A DNA stretch of 18,105 nt from VRUE01 sp036265675 (GCA_036265675.1 DATAOP010000035.1:1-18105), one strand, 5' to 3'. Positions 1-7,097 are shown, numbered from the stretch's first letter. Numbers and translations: made by a program. The notes: generated by a model not told the origin, from the letters alone.

Positions 1-91
1 GCAGGACGAGCAACGCTGCGGCGACCGCTCCGGTCAACCGCGCGTTTCCGGAAACGCCGCCGGCGACCCGGCTCTCGTCCTGACGGAACAC
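1..91 (-). CDS. Partial membrane protein, N-terminus only (runs off left edge)
   Basis: An open minus-strand frame starts at a GTG (89-91), 33 bases after the kinase stop codon, and stays open to base 1. The visible 30 residues are a short polar N-terminus (MFRQDESR...) followed by the hydrophobic run LTGAVAAALLVL, which looks like the start of a first transmembrane helix. A TTG just before that run (codon of the L in RLTGAV) is an alternative start; it has GGAAA about 7 bases upstream. Position and direction suggest the third gene of the response regulator-kinase operon. The N-ARLTGA-hydrophobic pattern reminds me of small actinobacterial membrane proteins found next to two-component systems, but that is recall only. 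The rest of the gene lies outside the window, so no function can be given. Confidence 0.45.
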   Translation of the reverse strand, partial: MFRQDESRVAGGVSGNARLTGAVAAALLVL

Positions 92-124
92 CGGCGGATC
101 GTGCTGCGGGAGACTTCGCCGCGG

Positions 125-1267
125 CTAAGCGTTCGCTGAGACATCTCTCATCGAAGGGGCGAAGCCCGGCAGGGCGAAGGCGACGCGGGCCCCGCCCAGC
201 GGAGACTCCTCGACCCAGATCCGCCCCCCGTGCGCCTCGACGATCGAGCGCGAGATCGCGAGGCCGAGGCCGCTTCCACCGGAGCCTCGATCACGCGAGC
301 GCTCGCTGCGATGGAAGCGGTCGAACACCCGCTCCCGCTCGGCCGGCGGGATGCCCGGCCCGTCATCGTCGACGGCGACGATCAGCTCGCCCGCCCCGGC
401 CGTCGAGGAGAGGCGGACATGGCCTCCCGGCCCGGCGTGACGGCGGGCGTTGGCGAGAAGATTGCGGACCACCTGGGCGATCAGGTCGGGGTCCGCCCGC
501 ACCGTGCCGTCGGCCCGGAGGTCGACCGCCACAGCCTCACCGCCACCGTCGACAAGGCCGCTGAGGAACGCCGCGGCCTCGATCTCGCCGAGGGCCGGTC
601 CCACCCCCTCGTCCAACCGGGCGAGCGCGAGGAGATCTTCGACCAGGCGCTCGACCCGCCGGATCTCGGTCACGGTAACCCGCTCCACCCGGCGCACCTC
701 CGCGGCGCTCGGGCTGTCCTGGCGAGCGAGAACCTCGAGCTGGCCGCGGATCGCGGTCAGTGGGCTGCGGAGCTCGTGCGACGCGTCGGAGACGAACTCC
801 CGCTGCCTGGCGAAGGCATCGTCGAGGCGATCGAGCATGTGGTTGAAGGCCTCGGCGAGCGTCCTGAGCTCAGAGGCATCCGACGGGCTCGCCTCGAGCC
901 GGGGCGTCAGGTCACCGGCGTCGACCCTCGTCGCCGTGTCGGCGAATTGCCGCAGCGGGCCGGCCGTGCGGGCCGCCAGCAGGTAGCCGCCGATCAGCGC
1001 CGCGACCAGCGAGGCTCCGCCGACCAGCAGAAAGGTCTTTTCCACATCCGAGCGGGCGTCCTCGATCGGCGTGATCGACGAATGCTCACCGGACTCGCCC
1101 GGCCTCACGGCCCGCTTCTCCTTCGCCTCCTCGCGCTTGATCACGCTGGACTCCTGGTCCATCTGGGCCTTGACCGCGACGAACACCACGGCGAAGGCAA
1201 TCGTGACGATCGCCCCGATCGAGAGGGCGAGCCTGCCCCGCAGACCGAGCCCGGAGGGGCGTCTCAC
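125..1267 (-). CDS. Two-component sensor histidine kinase
   Basis: Inner-membrane sensor kinase of 380 residues that should autophosphorylate on His164 and pass the phosphate to the response regulator encoded just upstream. Two transmembrane helices (about 13-33 and 79-98) enclose a short charged extracytoplasmic loop of about 45 residues, too small for a classical ligand-binding domain. A HAMP linker (about 99-152) is followed by the dimerisation/phosphoacceptor helix with SDASHELRSPLTAIRG (H164), then the ATPase domain with an N-box (NLLANARRH), the G1 box DDDGPGIP and the G2 box GSGLGLAIS. Length is normal for the OmpR-partner class. The start is GTG, and GTGA overlaps the regulator's TGA stop, so translation is probably coupled. 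The signal sensed cannot be read from sequence. Confidence 0.93.
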   Translation of the reverse strand: MRRPSGLGLRGRLALSIGAIVTIAFAVVFVAVKAQMDQESSVIKREEAKEKRAVRPGESGEHSSITPIEDARSDVEKTFLLVGGASLVAALIGGYLLAARTAGPLRQFADTATRVDAGDLTPRLEASPSDASELRTLAEAFNHMLDRLDDAFARQREFVSDASHELRSPLTAIRGQLEVLARQDSPSAAEVRRVERVTVTEIRRVERLVEDLLALARLDEGVGPALGEIEAAAFLSGLVDGGGEAVAVDLRADGTVRADPDLIAQVVRNLLANARRHAGPGGHVRLSSTAGAGELIVAVDDDGPGIPPAERERVFDRFHRSERSRDRGSGGSGLGLAISRSIVEAHGGRIWVEESPLGGARVAFALPGFAPSMRDVSANA

Positions 1268-1938
1268 TCGGCCTCTCTGAGCCTGTAGCCAACCGACCGA
1301 ACCGTCTCGATCGGGGCCGGAGACCCAGGCCGGTCGAGCTTGCGGCGGAGGTAGCCGACATAGACCTGGACCACGTTCGTCCCCGGGTCGTGGTCGTAAC
1401 CCCAGACGGCGCCGAGGATCTCCACGTAGGTGCAGACCCGGCCCGCATGCCGGATCAGATAGGCGAGCAAGTCGGCCTCCCGCTCGGGCAGCCGGACCGA
1501 GGTGCCGTCGCGGGTGGCCTCGCGCTCGATCAGGTCGAGCCTGATCCCGCCGGCCTCGATGCCGGTCTCCGCCCGCCCTCCGGAATCGCGCAGCCGGGCG
1601 CGTATCCGGGCCAGCAGCTCCTCGAAGGCGAACGGCTTGGTGACGTAGTCGGTCGCCCCGAGGTCAAGGCCCTCGACCCGGTCGGCGACCGCCGCCCGCG
1701 CGGTCAGCAGGATCACCGGGAGCGACGGCTTCGCCCGACGGATCGCGCTCAGCACCTCGAGGCCGTCTCGTCCGGGCAGCATCCGGTCGAGAACGACGAT
1801 GTCGACGGCAGCGTCGAGAGCGAGCCGCTGTCCGGTCGTCCCATCGGCGGCGACCGTGACCCCGAAGCCCTCCGATTCGAGGCCGCGCGCCAAGAAGTCG
1901 GCGATCCCCGCCTCGTCCTCGACGACCAGGATCTCCAT
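1264..1938 (-). CDS. OmpR/PhoB-family response regulator
   Basis: Cytoplasmic DNA-binding regulator of 224 residues. The receiver domain (about 1-115) has the acidic pocket E7/D8, the phosphoacceptor D51 in VLDRMLPGRDG, the switch residue T79 and the conserved K101 in DYVTKPF. A winged-helix DNA-binding domain (about 125-222) ends with the typical VQVYVGYLRRKLD and ETVRSVGYRL blocks. It is first in an operon with the kinase, which overlaps it by 4 bases. No Shine-Dalgarno sequence precedes the ATG. Instead, TAGCAT lies 7 bases upstream, suggesting a leaderless mRNA. A 19-base inverted repeat just upstream of that element is a candidate operator for autoregulation. The family call is firm; the regulon is unknown. 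Confidence 0.95.
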   Translation of the reverse strand: MEILVVEDEAGIADFLARGLESEGFGVTVAADGTTGQRLALDAAVDIVVLDRMLPGRDGLEVLSAIRRAKPSLPVILLTARAAVADRVEGLDLGATDYVTKPFAFEELLARIRARLRDSGGRAETGIEAGGIRLDLIEREATRDGTSVRLPEREADLLAYLIRHAGRVCTYVEILGAVWGYDHDPGTNVVQVYVGYLRRKLDRPGSPAPIETVRSVGYRLREAE

Positions 1939-1945
1939 TGACCCG

Positions 1946-1972
1946 ATGCTACGTCACCGAATCGTCCGGTGA
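1946..1972 (-). promoter_or_regulatory. Candidate leaderless promoter with inverted repeat before the response regulator
   Basis: On the minus strand TAGCAT (1951 to 1946) fits an actinobacterial -10 element (TANNNT) and is followed by 7 bases and then the ATG. Immediately upstream is a perfect inverted repeat, TCACCG-7 nt-CGGTGA (1954-1972). It would cover the -10/-35 spacer, with TTCACC as a possible weak -35 element. The repeat could be an operator for the regulator itself, or a weak terminator for the small ORF whose stop codon lies in one arm. Only sequence pattern supports this. Confidence 0.35.
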
Positions 1973-2046
1973 AGGGCCTCGAGGCTAGGTGTGGTTCGGG
2001 CCGTCGTCGTTGTGATGGCGATGGTGGTGGTGATGATGTCTGCCAT
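1954..2046 (-). CDS. Possible small ORF, 30 residues, Thr/Ile-rich
   Basis: The gap between the cupin stop and the response regulator contains an ATG at 2046 with a good ribosome-binding site (GGAGA, 5-6 bases upstream). It opens a 30-codon frame beginning MADIITTTIAITTTT and ending ALHRTIR, with the TGA at 1954-1956. The same DNA read in another minus frame gives a strikingly His-rich string (HHGRHHHHHHRHH). That frame has no start codon and could be reached only by a frameshift from the end of the cupin gene. I recognise no family. It could be a leader peptide for the two-component operon or simply non-coding DNA. The Shine-Dalgarno match is the main reason to list it. Confidence 0.25.
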   Translation of the reverse strand: MADIITTTIAITTTTARTTPSLEALHRTIR

Positions 2047-2081
2047 GGTGCTCTCCGACCGCACCAGGGCCGAGGTTCGAA

Positions 2082-2498
2082 TCAGTTCTCCTGATCGGCG
2101 GCGGCGGCGCGATACTCCTCGTCGGTCACCTGGTCGCCCCAGCTGACGGCATTGCCCTCCTCGTCGACCTGGTGCATCGCGAGGTGGGTCATGAAGCGGT
2201 CCGGGTCGGCTCCGTGCCAGTGATCCTCGCCGGGCTCGAAGAAGACGCGGTCCCCGGGGCGGATGACGGCGATCGGGCCGCCCCGCCGTTGGCACCTGCC
2301 GACGCCCTCGGTCACGAACAGCGTCTGCCCGTTCGGGTGGGAATGCCAGGCGGTGCGGGAGCCCGGGGTGAAGTGGACGCTGGCGGCTGCCAGCCGCGAC
2401 GGCTCGGACGGGGTCGCGACGGTGTCGATGAAGACCGCTCCGCTGAACCACTCATCCGGTCCCGGCGTCGTCTCGTTCGAGTTCCTGGTGATCTCCAT
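2082..2498 (-). CDS. Single-domain cupin, resembling manganese hydroxynitrile lyases
   Basis: Small bicupin-fold protein of 138 residues, soluble, with no signal peptide. The metal site reads HSHPNGQ (H52, H54, Q58) plus H93 in EDHWHG. This His-His-Gln-His set and the surrounding text (ASV-FTPGSRTAWHSHP, GQTLFVTEG, PGDRVFFEPGEDHWHGA, MTHLA) closely match what I recall of the cupin (R)-hydroxynitrile lyase from Granulicella tundricola and of the cupins linked to carboxymuconolactone decarboxylase. The physiological reaction of this group is generally unclear, so lyase activity is inference. The start at 2498 is well supported by AAAGGAG six bases upstream of the ATG. It diverges from the ASH-domain gene with only about 35 bases between start codons, so its promoter probably lies inside that gene's 5' end. 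Confidence 0.88.
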   Translation of the reverse strand: MEITRNSNETTPGPDEWFSGAVFIDTVATPSEPSRLAAASVHFTPGSRTAWHSHPNGQTLFVTEGVGRCQRRGGPIAVIRPGDRVFFEPGEDHWHGADPDRFMTHLAMHQVDEEGNAVSWGDQVTDEEYRAAAADQEN

Positions 2499-2533
2499 TG
2501 AGGGCTCCTTTCGCGATATCGACCCATGGGATC

Positions 2534-3649
2534 ATGGCGGCGATGACGATCCGTGAATACCCCGCGATTCTCCTCCCGGCGCTCGGCTGCGCCGTCCTCC
2601 TCATCCTGCCCGCAGCCGCGAAGGCGGGGACGCTGACCCCATCCCCGTCCCCGCTCGAATTCAGGTCGGTGCCGGTGGGGACCACCGAGGTCGAAGCGGT
2701 GACGTTCGCCAACACCGAATCGACCACCACCATCGCCGCGGTATCGCTCGAAGAAGAGGAACCGACCGGACAGTTCGCCATCGAACCAGGTGGCGAAAAC
2801 GGGTGCGAACCCGGCGAACTCCCAGCTGGAGAAAGCTGTGTCGTCGAAGTCGCCTTCCACCCGACCGCAGCCGGCGAAATGAAGGCGACGCTCGTGGTCG
2901 AAAGCGATGCGATGACCGATCCGCTCGAGGTCGAACTCATCGGCCTCACCGCGCCGGAATTCGCGATCTCGCCGTTCACGTTCGACTTCGGCTCGGTGAA
3001 AACCGGCTCGAAATCGGCCGCGAAGCACATCTCGGTCGAAAACCGCGGCTTCGACACCGGGGTGATCGACGCGATCACCCTCTCGGGCGCCGGTGCGGAT
3101 CAATTCGAGATCACCGCCAACGAATGCACCGAAGGCCTGGAACCGGGAGGCAGTTGCGGCTTCGCCGTGCTCTTCGCTCCTACCTCGGCGGGCTCGAGGT
3201 CCGCGTCGGTGGAGGTGACGAGCAATGCGCCCGAATCCCCGCAGGTCCTCACGGTCTCCGGCACGGGCGTCTCGCCGTCGCCACCACCTCCGCTTCCTCC
3301 GCCGCCGGCCCTGGCCGTCGCCCCGGCGAAGCCGTCGAACGCGTTCGGCCTCGGCAAGGTGATCCGCAACAGGCGTCGCGGCACCGCGATCCTCCCGATC
3401 CATGTCCCCGGGCCCGGCAGCGTGCTGCTCCGCGGGAAGGGGTTGATCGCGCGGAAGGGCCCGGGCTCGGCGCTCGTCCTCGGCGGTGCCGGGACGGCGC
3501 GGCTGGCGATCGTCCCGACCGGCCGCAAGGAGCGTTCGCTCATCCGTACCGGCCGGGCGAAGATCGTCGCCAGGGTCACCTACCTCCCCGCCGGCGGCGA
3601 CCCGCTGATGAAGACGAAAAAGATCCGCCTGGTCAAGCGCCACCGCTGA
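2534..3649 (+). CDS. Secreted ASH (choice-of-anchor D) repeat protein
   Basis: Exported protein of about 371 residues. A signal peptide (about 1-32, hydrophobic core ILLPALGCAVLLIL, cleavage near AKAG) leads into two ASH/choice-of-anchor D beta-sandwich repeats, roughly residues 35-135 and 140-242. Each has the F-FGSV/SPLEFRSV opening and a paired-Cys segment (NGCEPGELPAGESC and ECTEGLEPGGSCGF). A proline-rich linker (SPPPPLPPPP) connects them to a basic beta-rich C-terminal domain ending KTKKIRLVKRHR, a module I associate with secreted proteins of Solirubrobacterales. The domains suggest a surface or adhesive role, not an enzyme. ATG at 2534 or 2543 are both possible starts; both lack a clear Shine-Dalgarno site. 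An in-frame TTG at 2498 would overlap the divergent gene and is less likely. Glutamate codons are mostly GAA (22 of 28), unlike the glycosyltransferase at 7636. Confidence 0.85.
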   Translation: MAAMTIREYPAILLPALGCAVLLILPAAAKAGTLTPSPSPLEFRSVPVGTTEVEAVTFANTESTTTIAAVSLEEEEPTGQFAIEPGGENGCEPGELPAGESCVVEVAFHPTAAGEMKATLVVESDAMTDPLEVELIGLTAPEFAISPFTFDFGSVKTGSKSAAKHISVENRGFDTGVIDAITLSGAGADQFEITANECTEGLEPGGSCGFAVLFAPTSAGSRSASVEVTSNAPESPQVLTVSGTGVSPSPPPPLPPPPALAVAPAKPSNAFGLGKVIRNRRRGTAILPIHVPGPGSVLLRGKGLIARKGPGSALVLGGAGTARLAIVPTGRKERSLIRTGRAKIVARVTYLPAGGDPLMKTKKIRLVKRHR

Positions 3650-3663
3650 GGGCCCCCGCCCTC
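3648..3663. terminator. Candidate bidirectional terminator hairpin
   Basis: GAGGGC-CCCC-GCCCTC is a perfect 6-bp stem with a 4-base loop, sitting exactly between the convergent ASH-protein and protease stop codons (the first G belongs to the TGA). There is no T-run on either side, so it would be an atypical terminator for a high-GC genome. A similar 6-bp/4-base hairpin lies between the convergent genes at 17826/17838. Confidence 0.4.
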
Positions 3664-3665
3664 CG

Positions 3666-4901
3666 CTAAGGCAGCTTGTCCTTGAAAACCTTCGCCGGGC
3701 AGCTGCGTCCCGAGGCCTCGTGTTGCTCCCAGCAGCGGCGGCTGTAGCGGCGGACCTGAAGTCTGAGGTTGTAGATCGACCCTTCGCGCGGCACCGCCGT
3801 GTAGACCGTCGTCGCGCCGCGGTATTGGTCGGCTCCGCGCACCCACTCGACGCGGCACTTGAGCCGGGTCCGGCTGTGCCTCCTGCAATCGATCCGCTGG
3901 TGCTTGCCGCCGGTGAACTTCGAGCCGAACTCGACCGACAGCCCGAGATAGGCCACGTATTCGGCGACGGGGCGGCTGAGCGAGGGCAGCTTGACGGACG
4001 GGGCAACCACCCGCGGTCGCGGCGCGCCGAGTTCGATCGCGTCGATCCACTGCCGGACCCAGGCCGAGACCCGGTCGACCCGGGCGAGGACCTGGGGGTG
4101 TCTGGCGCCGCAATTGGAGGCGCCGAGGCTGATGATCCCGATCTGCACCGGCGTCCCGTCCGGCCGCCGCGCGAACGCCGGCCCGCCGCTGTCGCCGTGG
4201 CAGAGGCTGGCGAAGAACGGGCCCGGGAGCGACTTGATGCAGAGCTGGCTCGTCTCCGAGAAGAACGGAAGGATGCGCCGCAGCTGCTGATGGCAGAAGT
4301 CGTCACTCTTGATCACCGAGTCGGCCTCGTGCAGGACGGTGGTCTCCTTCGGGGGTTCGGCGCTGGTCAGGCCCCATCCGGCGATCGAGACGGAGACGCC
4401 GGGTGCTCGGAGCGCCGTGTCCTCAGGCGCGGCCAGGGCCAGGGCCGGAGCGGCGACCGGGGCCCTGAGGATCAGCAGGGCTGCGTCAAAGGAGACCCGG
4501 GACGGCTCAAACCTGGGGAAGACGAGGACCTGGGAGACCTTCGATCGATTGGCGGCGCGGGCGTCACGGAGGTCGGCCACTCCGGTCAGGATCGTGTAGT
4601 TGGCGGCGAGGGCGACGTGGCCGGTTCCGGTCAGCGCGCAGTGGGCCGCGGTCATCACGACGCGCGGCGCGACGACCGTCCCGGTGCAGTCGAACTTGTC
4701 GACGTCGCCGTTGTAGTCGACGTGGGCGAGCCACGGGAACGAGGCGATCGCCGCCGGCCTGCCGCGGACGATCGACGCCTGCGCCGTCCCCGAGCCGGCC
4801 ACGCGGTGCGACGGCGCGGCGGCAGCCCGCTCGGACGTCGCGGCGAGGGTCAGGAACAGGACGGCGAGGAGCGCCGCGAGGGGCCGTGGCATATGGGTCA
4901 A
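3666..4901 (-). CDS. Secreted trypsin-fold (S1) serine protease with extra C-terminal domain
   Basis: Exported endopeptidase. Numbering from the ATG at 4892, a signal peptide occupies about residues 1-26 (LAALLAVLFLTLAA ... AAAA), followed by the S1 catalytic domain (about 40-283). The triad is H84 (MTAAHC), D136 (SFDAALL) and S235 (CHGDSGGP). The residue six before the catalytic serine, equivalent to chymotrypsin 189, is Ser and not Asp, which argues for chymotrypsin-like rather than trypsin-like specificity. About 110 C-terminal residues form a Cys- and Arg-rich beta-like module (CRRHSRTRLKCRVEW ... RRYSRRCWEQ) that I associate with secreted Solirubrobacterales proteins. I take the start as TTG 4901, because AGGA lies 5 bases upstream; the ATG at 4892 has it 14 bases away. 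No propeptide is obvious. The substrate is unknown. Confidence 0.9.
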   Translation of the reverse strand: MTHMPRPLAALLAVLFLTLAATSERAAAAPSHRVAGSGTAQASIVRGRPAAIASFPWLAHVDYNGDVDKFDCTGTVVAPRVVMTAAHCALTGTGHVALAANYTILTGVADLRDARAANRSKVSQVLVFPRFEPSRVSFDAALLILRAPVAAPALALAAPEDTALRAPGVSVSIAGWGLTSAEPPKETTVLHEADSVIKSDDFCHQQLRRILPFFSETSQLCIKSLPGPFFASLCHGDSGGPAFARRPDGTPVQIGIISLGASNCGARHPQVLARVDRVSAWVRQWIDAIELGAPRPRVVAPSVKLPSLSRPVAEYVAYLGLSVEFGSKFTGGKHQRIDCRRHSRTRLKCRVEWVRGADQYRGATTVYTAVPREGSIYNLRLQVRRYSRRCWEQHEASGRSCPAKVFKDKLP

Positions 4902-5014
4902 GCTGATCCTGGTCCTTTCGGGGCGAACCGCACCCAATCACGAAACCCGGCGCGGGGATGAAAGCTGCGCGCAGCCTACGCTACGAAACCCCGCCCCAAC
5001 GTTCGTCCTCAACG

Positions 5015-5866
5015 TCAGCCCAGCCCAAGGACCGACATCGTCTGGGCCGCCATCCCGGACTCGCCGAGAGCGTTGGGATGGACGATCACCGGGTTCGTCC
5101 CCTGCAGGACCGGCTCGATCCAGCGGACGCCGAGCGGCTTGCAGGCATCGTGGCCGTTCGACACCTGGCTGAGGTCCACGTAGGTGGCGCCGGTCGCGGC
5201 CGCGGCGCGGCTCACCGCGTCGTTGAGCGTCGCCTGGATGCCGCGCACGTAGGGGACGTCGCCTTCGGCCACCGGCATTTTGTCGAAGCAGCCGCCGGAG
5301 GCGGGCATCACCCAGGGATATCCGAGGATCGCGACCGTCGCCGACGGGGCCCGCGCCCGGACCGCCGTCAGCGCCCGCACCAGCGACGGATAGGTGGAGT
5401 TCCTGATCGTTTCTTCGAACGAGGATCCGTAGCGGTCGCTGCAGGGGCTGCCGTGGCCGAGGCTGAGGACGCCGAGCGTCCCGCAGTCGAGGATGGTGTC
5501 GATGAAGACGCCGCCGTCGTTGCCGCCGATCGTCATCGTCACCAGCTGGGTGTCGCTCCTCAGGGCATCGAGCTGGGGCGGCACGCCGAAGTACTGCGAT
5601 TCGAAGAAGTCGCCCGTCTCCGCCGCTCCGCAGGTGACGTCGCGCAGCCGGGCCCCGGTGGCCCGCGCGATGTCGTGCGGGTAGTTGCGGGTCGAGCGCA
5701 GGCACTCGGGCGGGGCGAGGAGATCGGGGGGCAGGACACCGGAGGCGGCGCTGTAGGAGTCGCCGAGCGCCACGTACCGGGTGGCTGCGCCAGCCCCCGG
5801 GGCCGCCGCCGCGAGGACGACGGCTGCTGCGAGGATGGCGAGGATGAGCCGGCCGAGCTTGATCAT
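5015..5866 (-). CDS. Secreted SGNH/GDSL esterase-lipase
   Basis: Exported hydrolase of 283 residues. The signal peptide (about 1-28: LILAILAAAVVLAAAAPGAGA) is followed by block I ALGDSYS with nucleophile S37, the oxyanion-hole Gly in block II, GGND with N116 (block III) and a C-terminal VHPNALGE with catalytic H263. The position three before that His, normally the Asp of a triad, is Val. This resembles the Ser-His dyad described for the Streptomyces scabies esterase. Paired cysteines (C55/C79 and others) fit disulfides in an exported fold. AGAGGA lies four bases before the ATG. It follows the EfeO remnant by 67 bases on the same strand but is probably functionally separate. Substrate (acyl ester or lipid) is inferred from the fold only. 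Confidence 0.9.
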   Translation of the reverse strand: MIKLGRLILAILAAAVVLAAAAPGAGAATRYVALGDSYSAASGVLPPDLLAPPECLRSTRNYPHDIARATGARLRDVTCGAAETGDFFESQYFGVPPQLDALRSDTQLVTMTIGGNDGGVFIDTILDCGTLGVLSLGHGSPCSDRYGSSFEETIRNSTYPSLVRALTAVRARAPSATVAILGYPWVMPASGGCFDKMPVAEGDVPYVRGIQATLNDAVSRAAAATGATYVDLSQVSNGHDACKPLGVRWIEPVLQGTNPVIVHPNALGESGMAAQTMSVLGLG

Positions 5867-5933
5867 TCTTCCTCTCGAGGAGGCAACGTCCCCGGGGATC
5901 CGGCCGGCTAAACCTCGCGCCGGCGCGCCCGGG

Positions 5934-6209
5934 TCAGCCGACGATTTCGGCCGGCACCTGCGAGAGCTTCTCGGCGAGGGCGTCGATCGACTGCGCGAGC
6001 CTGCGCGTGTCGGCCGAGGTGAGGGTGGTGTAGGAGACGAAGCCGTCGCCGCGGCGATAGGGCTTGAGGTCCGCGTCGACCTTTGCGAAGTGGGCTTCGA
6101 TCTCCTTCGCCGCCTCTGGGTCGTCGGCGCTCACCAGCGGCTTCAACGATTCGAACGCGGCGCCGATTCCGGCCGAGCGCAGGAGGCTGCGGCGGGTGAT
6201 CGAGCCCAT
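5934..6209 (-). pseudogene. EfeO C-terminal remnant behind a Tat-like leader
   Basis: A 91-residue frame. From about residue 19 (FESLKPLVSADDPEAAKEIE... to ...SQVPAEIVG) it matches the extreme C-terminus of EfeO, the periplasmic M75-type iron-uptake partner of EfeU, as I recall that family. Full EfeO proteins are several hundred residues; the cupredoxin-like part and the M75 core with its HxxE motif are absent. The first 18 residues, MGSITRRSLLRSAGIGAA, look like a twin-arginine leader with RRSLL, as on the peroxidase EfeB, but no hydrophobic core or cleavage site follows. The simplest reading is an in-frame deletion, near 6155, joining an EfeB (or Tat-type EfeO) leader to the EfeO tail. An assembly chimera is the alternative. 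It follows efeU by 20 bases and has no clear ribosome-binding site, so translation is uncertain. Confidence 0.72.
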
Positions 6210-6229
6210 CGTTCGGTCTTGACAGGGGC

Positions 6230-7093
6230 CTAGGCCGGATTCTCCGCCGGTGCGCCGGCGCGACGGCGCTGACGGATGCGCGGGCGCCGGCGCAGCTGGT
6301 CCGGCCAGAGCACGTAGAGCGCCATCGGAACCGCGTAGGCGACGTAGGCGATGACCTCGATCACGACCGGGGTCGGCTGCAGGCCGAGCATGCCGGTCAG
6401 GAGCGAGCCGCTGACCGTCCCGGGCTTGACCAGCCAGGTCAGGTCGAGGGCCTGGCCCTGGAGGCCGTTGATCCAACCGGCCTCGTGAGCGGTGTGGACG
6501 GCGGAGGCGAGCAGGCCGGCGGCGACGAGGACCAGCACCAGGCCGGTGATACGGAAGAAGCGGGTCAGGTTGATGCGGACGCCGCCGCGATAGAGGCCGA
6601 GACCGATCCCGATCGCCGCGATCAGGCCGAGAACCGCGCCGGCGCCGGCCGCCGCCGTGTCGGTGGAGTCCTGGAAGGCGGCGAGGAGGAAGACAGAGGT
6701 CTCGAATCCCTCGCGGAGGACGGCGAGGAAGGCCATCCCGACCAGCGCCATCGCCGATCCGGCGGCGAGCGCGCTCGCAGCCTCACCCTCGAGGGCTACC
6801 TTGATGCCGCGCGCGTTGCGGCGCATCCAGACGATCATGTAGCTGACGGCCGCGACGGCGATCACCGCGATCACGGTCTCCAGCCCCTCCTGCTGCTTCT
6901 GCGGCAGCTCCTGCCCGATCAGGTCGAGGGTGATGCCGACACCGGCGCAGAGCGCGGCCGCGATCGCCACCCCGATCCACATCTGGCGCATCGCGTCGCT
7001 GCGGCCCTCCTTGGCGAGGAAGGCGGCGATGATGCCGACGATCAGGGCGGCCTCGACGCCCTCTCGAAGGGTGATGACGAATGTGGGGATCAT
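6230..7093 (-). CDS. efeU: EfeU/FTR1-family iron permease
   Basis: Polytopic inner-membrane iron permease of 287 residues with about seven hydrophobic helices. Both signature motifs are present: REGVE at residues 10-14 in helix 1 and REGFE at 127-131 in helix 4. Their glutamates are the iron-translocating residues in FTR1/EfeU proteins. In the EfeUOB system, EfeU works with periplasmic EfeO and the haem peroxidase EfeB. Here only an EfeO tail remains downstream, so the permease may act alone or with partners elsewhere. The C-terminus is a short Arg-rich tail (RRRPRIRQRRR). An IdeR/DtxR-like box starts five bases before the ATG, implying iron repression. No Shine-Dalgarno sequence is evident. 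Confidence 0.93.
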   Translation of the reverse strand: MIPTFVITLREGVEAALIVGIIAAFLAKEGRSDAMRQMWIGVAIAAALCAGVGITLDLIGQELPQKQQEGLETVIAVIAVAAVSYMIVWMRRNARGIKVALEGEAASALAAGSAMALVGMAFLAVLREGFETSVFLLAAFQDSTDTAAAGAGAVLGLIAAIGIGLGLYRGGVRINLTRFFRITGLVLVLVAAGLLASAVHTAHEAGWINGLQGQALDLTWLVKPGTVSGSLLTGMLGLQPTPVVIEVIAYVAYAVPMALYVLWPDQLRRRPRIRQRRRAGAPAENPA

Positions 7094-7097
7094 CGAA

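Noticed and set aside
42..57. Perfect 16-base palindrome GCGTTTCCGGAAACGC.
   Set aside because: It lies inside the probable coding start of the leftmost gene, there is one copy in the window, and no promoter is next to it. It may be chance.
230..1288. Long plus-strand frame opposite the histidine kinase.
   Set aside because: It has no domain sense and is an antisense shadow of a clearly coding gene.
2312..4306. Very long open frame on the minus strand across the ASH-protein and protease genes.
   Set aside because: It is antisense to the ASH gene and out of phase with the protease, with Arg/Ser/Gly-rich composition typical of shadow frames in GC-rich DNA. The real genes have signal peptides and catalytic motifs.
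4952..4994. Nested inverted repeats (outer GCGGGG/CCCCGC, inner palindrome GCTGCGCGCAGC) downstream of the first SGNH gene.
   Set aside because: The outer loop is long and the arms are ordinary GC words. It could be a terminator, but the evidence is too weak to list.
5916..5927. Palindrome CGCGCCGGCGCG between the EfeO remnant and the SGNH gene.
   Set aside because: Such CG-only palindromes are expected by chance in this base composition, and no T-run follows.
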